The notes below the pieces were generated by a model. It worked only from the letters and a program-made list of their open reading frames with translations. It was not told the DNA's origin and made no database searches. Shown piece after piece: positions 41,326-43,605 of a stretch of DNA of 43,605 nt. This DNA comes from an uncultured Ruminococcus sp. (GTDB lineage Bacteria; Bacillota; Clostridia; Oscillospirales; Acutalibacteraceae). The stretch covers positions 1-43,605 of the forward strand of contig CACWOX010000018.1 of the NCBI GenBank assembly GCA_902762615.1, read 5' to 3'. How positions within the stretch are numbered: the stretch's first letter is position 1; every line of letters begins with the position of its first letter. Position numbers and translations under genes: made by a program.

Positions 41326-43332
41326 ATGGAAAAATTGATGTACGTTTCTGCCGGAGTCGGCGCGCTCGCGCTGCTCTATGCGCTGCTGCTCACGATGCGG
41401 GTCAAGCGTCAGGAAGAAGGTACCGACAGGATGAAGCACATTGCCGCCTCCATCAGCGACGGCGCAAGGGCGTTTCTTTTTTCGGAGTACCGCATACTGA
41501 TCATCTTTGTTGCCGTGCTGTTCCTTGCCATCGGTATAGGTTTGAACAACTGGCTCACGGCGGTATGCTTCCTCTGCGGTTCGGTCCTCTCCACACTCGC
41601 CGGCTACTGCGGCATGTCGGTCGCAACCAAAGCCAATGTCCGCACGGCTAACGCAGCCAGAAAGCATGGCATGAGCAAGGCGCTCTCGGTGGCATTTTCC
41701 GGCGGCGCCGTGATGGGAATGTGCGTCGCGGGACTTGGCTTGCTGGGCGTATGCCTGATCTATGCCATTTCGGGCAATACCGACATTCTCTTCGGATTCA
41801 GCTTAGGCGCGTCCTCCATCGCGCTCTTTGCACGCGTGGGCGGCGGCATTTACACCAAGGCTGCCGACGTCGGCGCCGACCTTGTGGGCAAGGTGGAAGC
41901 CGGCATTCCCGAGGACGACCCGAGAAATCCCGCCGTTATCGCCGACAACGTGGGCGACAATGTGGGTGACGTGGCAGGCATGGGAGCCGATCTTTTTGAG
42001 AGCTATGTCGGCTCGCTGATCTCGGCAATTACTCTCGGCGTGGGTATTTCCGGCGGCATGAGCGCAAAGGCAGCGCTCTTTCCGGCGATTCTCTCGGCTG
42101 TGGGTCTGATAGCCTCCATCATCGGCACATTCTTCGTGCGGGGCAAGGAAGGGGGCAACCCGCAGACCGCTCTGAATATCGGCACCTATGTCGCTTCGGG
42201 CGCGGTGGTGATTGCTTCCATCGTTCTCAGCAGGTCTCTCATGGGCAGCTTGAGATACTGCATTCCGGTCATCGCCGGACTTGTGGTGGGACTGCTCATA
42301 GGCACCATCACAGAGATATACACATCCGATCAATTCCTCTTTGTGCGCAAGATAGCCGATCAGTCGCAGACGGGACCTGCTACCACCATCATAAGCGGCA
42401 TTGCGGTCGGCATGCAGTCCACACTCTTCCCGATCATTCTTATCGGAATCGGCGTGTTGGCAGCCTATCGCTCCTGCGGCGGCGGATACAACGGTCTTTA
42501 CGGCATTGCTCTGGCTGCGGTGGGAATGCTCTCCACGACAGGTATTACCGTTGCGGTGGACGCATACGGTCCCATCGCTGACAACGCCGGAGGTATCGCC
42601 GAAATGAGCGGTCTGGACGAATCGGTGAGAAAGATCACCGACAGCCTCGATTCCGTCGGCAACACCACAGCCGCCATCGGCAAGGGCTTTGCGATTGGCT
42701 CGGCTGCGCTTACGGCTCTTGCTCTGTTCGTTTCCTACGCGCACGCCACAAGACCGGCTCTCGCAGCCATCAACATTCTCGACCCCAAGGTAATCGTCGG
42801 CTTGCTCATCGGCGGCATGCTGCCTTTCCTCTTTTCTTCGCTCACCATGGACAGCGTTTCCAAGGCTGCCAATGAGATGATCGAGGAGGTTCGCAGACAG
42901 TTCCGCGAAATGCCGGGCTTGCTGGAGGGAACCCAGAATCCCGATTACAAGACCTGCGTCAGCATTTCCACACACGCGGCTCTCAAGCAGATGCTCATTC
43001 CCGGCATTATTGCCATCGTCTGCCCGCTGGTTGTCGGCTTCATGCTCGGCACCGAGGCGCTCGGAGGAATGCTGGCGGGCGCGTTGGTCACAGGCGTGCT
43101 GCTGGCGATATTCATGTCCAATTCCGGCGGCGCATGGGACAACGCCAAGAAGTTCATAGAAGGCGGCGGAGAGGACGGCAAGGGCAGCGAGTCGCACAAG
43201 GCTGCTGTTGTCGGCGATACGGTCGGCGACCCCTTCAAGGATACCGCAGGACCGTCCATCAATATTCTCATTAAGCTGATGACGATCGTTGCGCTGGTAT
43301 TCGCTCCGATGTTCGGCGCCGGTCTGTTCTGA
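41326..43332 (+). CDS. hppA: K+-dependent membrane pyrophosphatase (ion pump)
   Basis: This 668-residue integral membrane enzyme splits pyrophosphate and pumps Na+ and/or H+. The active-site motifs are [20 protein letters not shown] (172-191), [20 protein letters not shown] (196-215) and the C-terminal [25 protein letters not shown] near residue 445 has Ala rather than Lys at the selector position, which marks the K+-dependent class. Na+ versus H+ specificity cannot be read by eye. The long frame on the opposite strand (41803-43197) is a shadow. GGAAAGGAAGG precedes the ATG. Confidence 0.95.
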   Translation: MEKLMYVSAGVGALALLYALLLTMRVKRQEEGTDRMKHIAASISDGARAFLFSEYRILIIFVAVLFLAIGIGLNNWLTAVCFLCGSVLSTLAGYCGMSVATKANVRTANAARKHGMSKALSVAFSGGAVMGMCVAGLGLLGVCLIYAISGNTDILFGFSLGASSIALFARVGGGIYTKAADVGADLVGKVEAGIPEDDPRNPAVIADNVGDNVGDVAGMGADLFESYVGSLISAITLGVGISGGMSAKAALFPAILSAVGLIASIIGTFFVRGKEGGNPQTALNIGTYVASGAVVIASIVLSRSLMGSLRYCIPVIAGLVVGLLIGTITEIYTSDQFLFVRKIADQSQTGPATTIISGIAVGMQSTLFPIILIGIGVLAAYRSCGGGYNGLYGIALAAVGMLSTTGITVAVDAYGPIADNAGGIAEMSGLDESVRKITDSLDSVGNTTAAIGKGFAIGSAALTALALFVSYAHATRPALAAINILDPKVIVGLLIGGMLPFLFSSLTMDSVSKAANEMIEEVRRQFREMPGLLEGTQNPDYKTCVSISTHAALKQMLIPGIIAIVCPLVVGFMLGTEALGGMLAGALVTGVLLAIFMSNSGGAWDNAKKFIEGGGEDGKGSESHKAAVVGDTVGDPFKDTAGPSINILIKLMTIVALVFAPMFGAGLF

Positions 43333-43353
43333 TTATTTTCAATTAACCAAATG

Positions 43354-43402
43354 CCCGACGGGACGTCAGGTTATCTGCCTGAGAAGCCTGCCGGGTTTTT
43401 TT
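43354..43402 (+). terminator. Terminator of hppA
   Basis: The outer arms CCCG...CGGG and the inner pair CAGG/CCTG form a bulged hairpin, followed by T7. Confidence 0.75.
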
Positions 43403-43605
43403 ATGTTTCAGATAAGATGGTAATCGAATCAATGTATTTTGATTGGATGTGCGTTGTATATCGCGATGCTTCCGCTGCGTAGATAATGATGCAACCCACA
43501 TTCATAATATAGCAATCCAACAAATCAGCAAGACACGAAACAAGATTTAAACCAGCCGATACAATCAGAAGGAGCAACGGCAGAGAAAGCGGTATCTATG
43601 GCATC

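Noticed and set aside
41803-43197. 464-codon frame opposite hppA
   Set aside because: It is rich in His, Arg and Gly with no family motif, and lies entirely antisense to an unmistakable pyrophosphatase.
1-43605. CRISPR array or insertion sequence
   Set aside because: No regularly spaced repeat series and no transposase frame was seen; the repeats found are tandem coding units, a 193-bp duplication and a three-copy intergenic element.
43403-43605. Possible gene at the right edge
   Set aside because: About 200 bases after the hppA terminator show no frame with a ribosome binding site or motif.

Overview
The window looks like chromosome of an anaerobic clostridial Firmicute, most likely an Oscillospiraceae/Ruminococcus-type gut bacterium. 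The clues are the queA-tgt-yajC-TIGR04086-SCIFF-SCIFF maturase gene order, strong AAGGAGG ribosome binding sites, TTGACA-17-TATAAT promoters, a lysine riboswitch, an archaeal/fungal-type aspartate-semialdehyde dehydrogenase and a K+-dependent membrane pyrophosphatase. All family assignments come from reading motifs by eye; no database search was possible.

Layout. 1-1200: two small genes of unknown function, the first cut by the window edge, next to the 3' end of tRNA-Leu(GAG). 1222-3555: a DRE-TIM aldolase-like protein and a membrane acyltransferase. 3711-7824: a YtrA-type GntR regulator, an ABC ATPase and a large membrane partner. 8053-9923: an ECF sigma factor with a zinc-finger anti-sigma factor. 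10560-11634: a Phd/RelE toxin-antitoxin pair next to tRNA-Val(GAC), with a degenerate second copy of the antitoxin start, promoter and tRNA terminator. 11755-12441: a DUF421 membrane protein.

12703-25101 is a sulfur block. A seven-gene leftward run encodes MetQ-MetN-MetI and a polar amino-acid (probably cysteine/cystine) ABC importer. Divergent from it are nifS and nifU. Both promoters carry nearly the same 17-bp operator across the -35 box. Facing nifSU is a four-gene operon: a class II glutamine amidotransferase (EgtC/YafJ-like), a GCS2-family gamma-glutamyl ligase, a GshA-type glutamate-cysteine ligase and the tRNA thiolase MnmA. Uptake, desulfuration, thiol synthesis and tRNA thiolation therefore sit together. 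The pairing of two unrelated gamma-glutamyl ligase families with an EgtC-like amidohydrolase is the part most likely to be an undescribed pathway.

25400-25724: tRNA-Leu(CAG), tRNA-Ser(UGA) and tRNA-Ser(GCU). 25913-28169: a DUF5685 protein, a J-domain protein with a Cys-rich tail, and a small membrane protein. 28229-36447 (leftward): polysaccharide deacetylase, SDR reductase, GNAT acetyltransferase, SCIFF maturase with its 46-residue six-cysteine peptide (too short for usual gene calling), TIGR04086 protein, YajC, Tgt, an A+T-rich orphan gene with an H-N-H-like motif, and QueA. 36561-41222: a lysine riboswitch followed by asd, dapA, a HIT protein, a membrane protein and dapB. 41326-43332: hppA. 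A roughly 85-bp intergenic repeat follows the GntR gene, asd and dapA.
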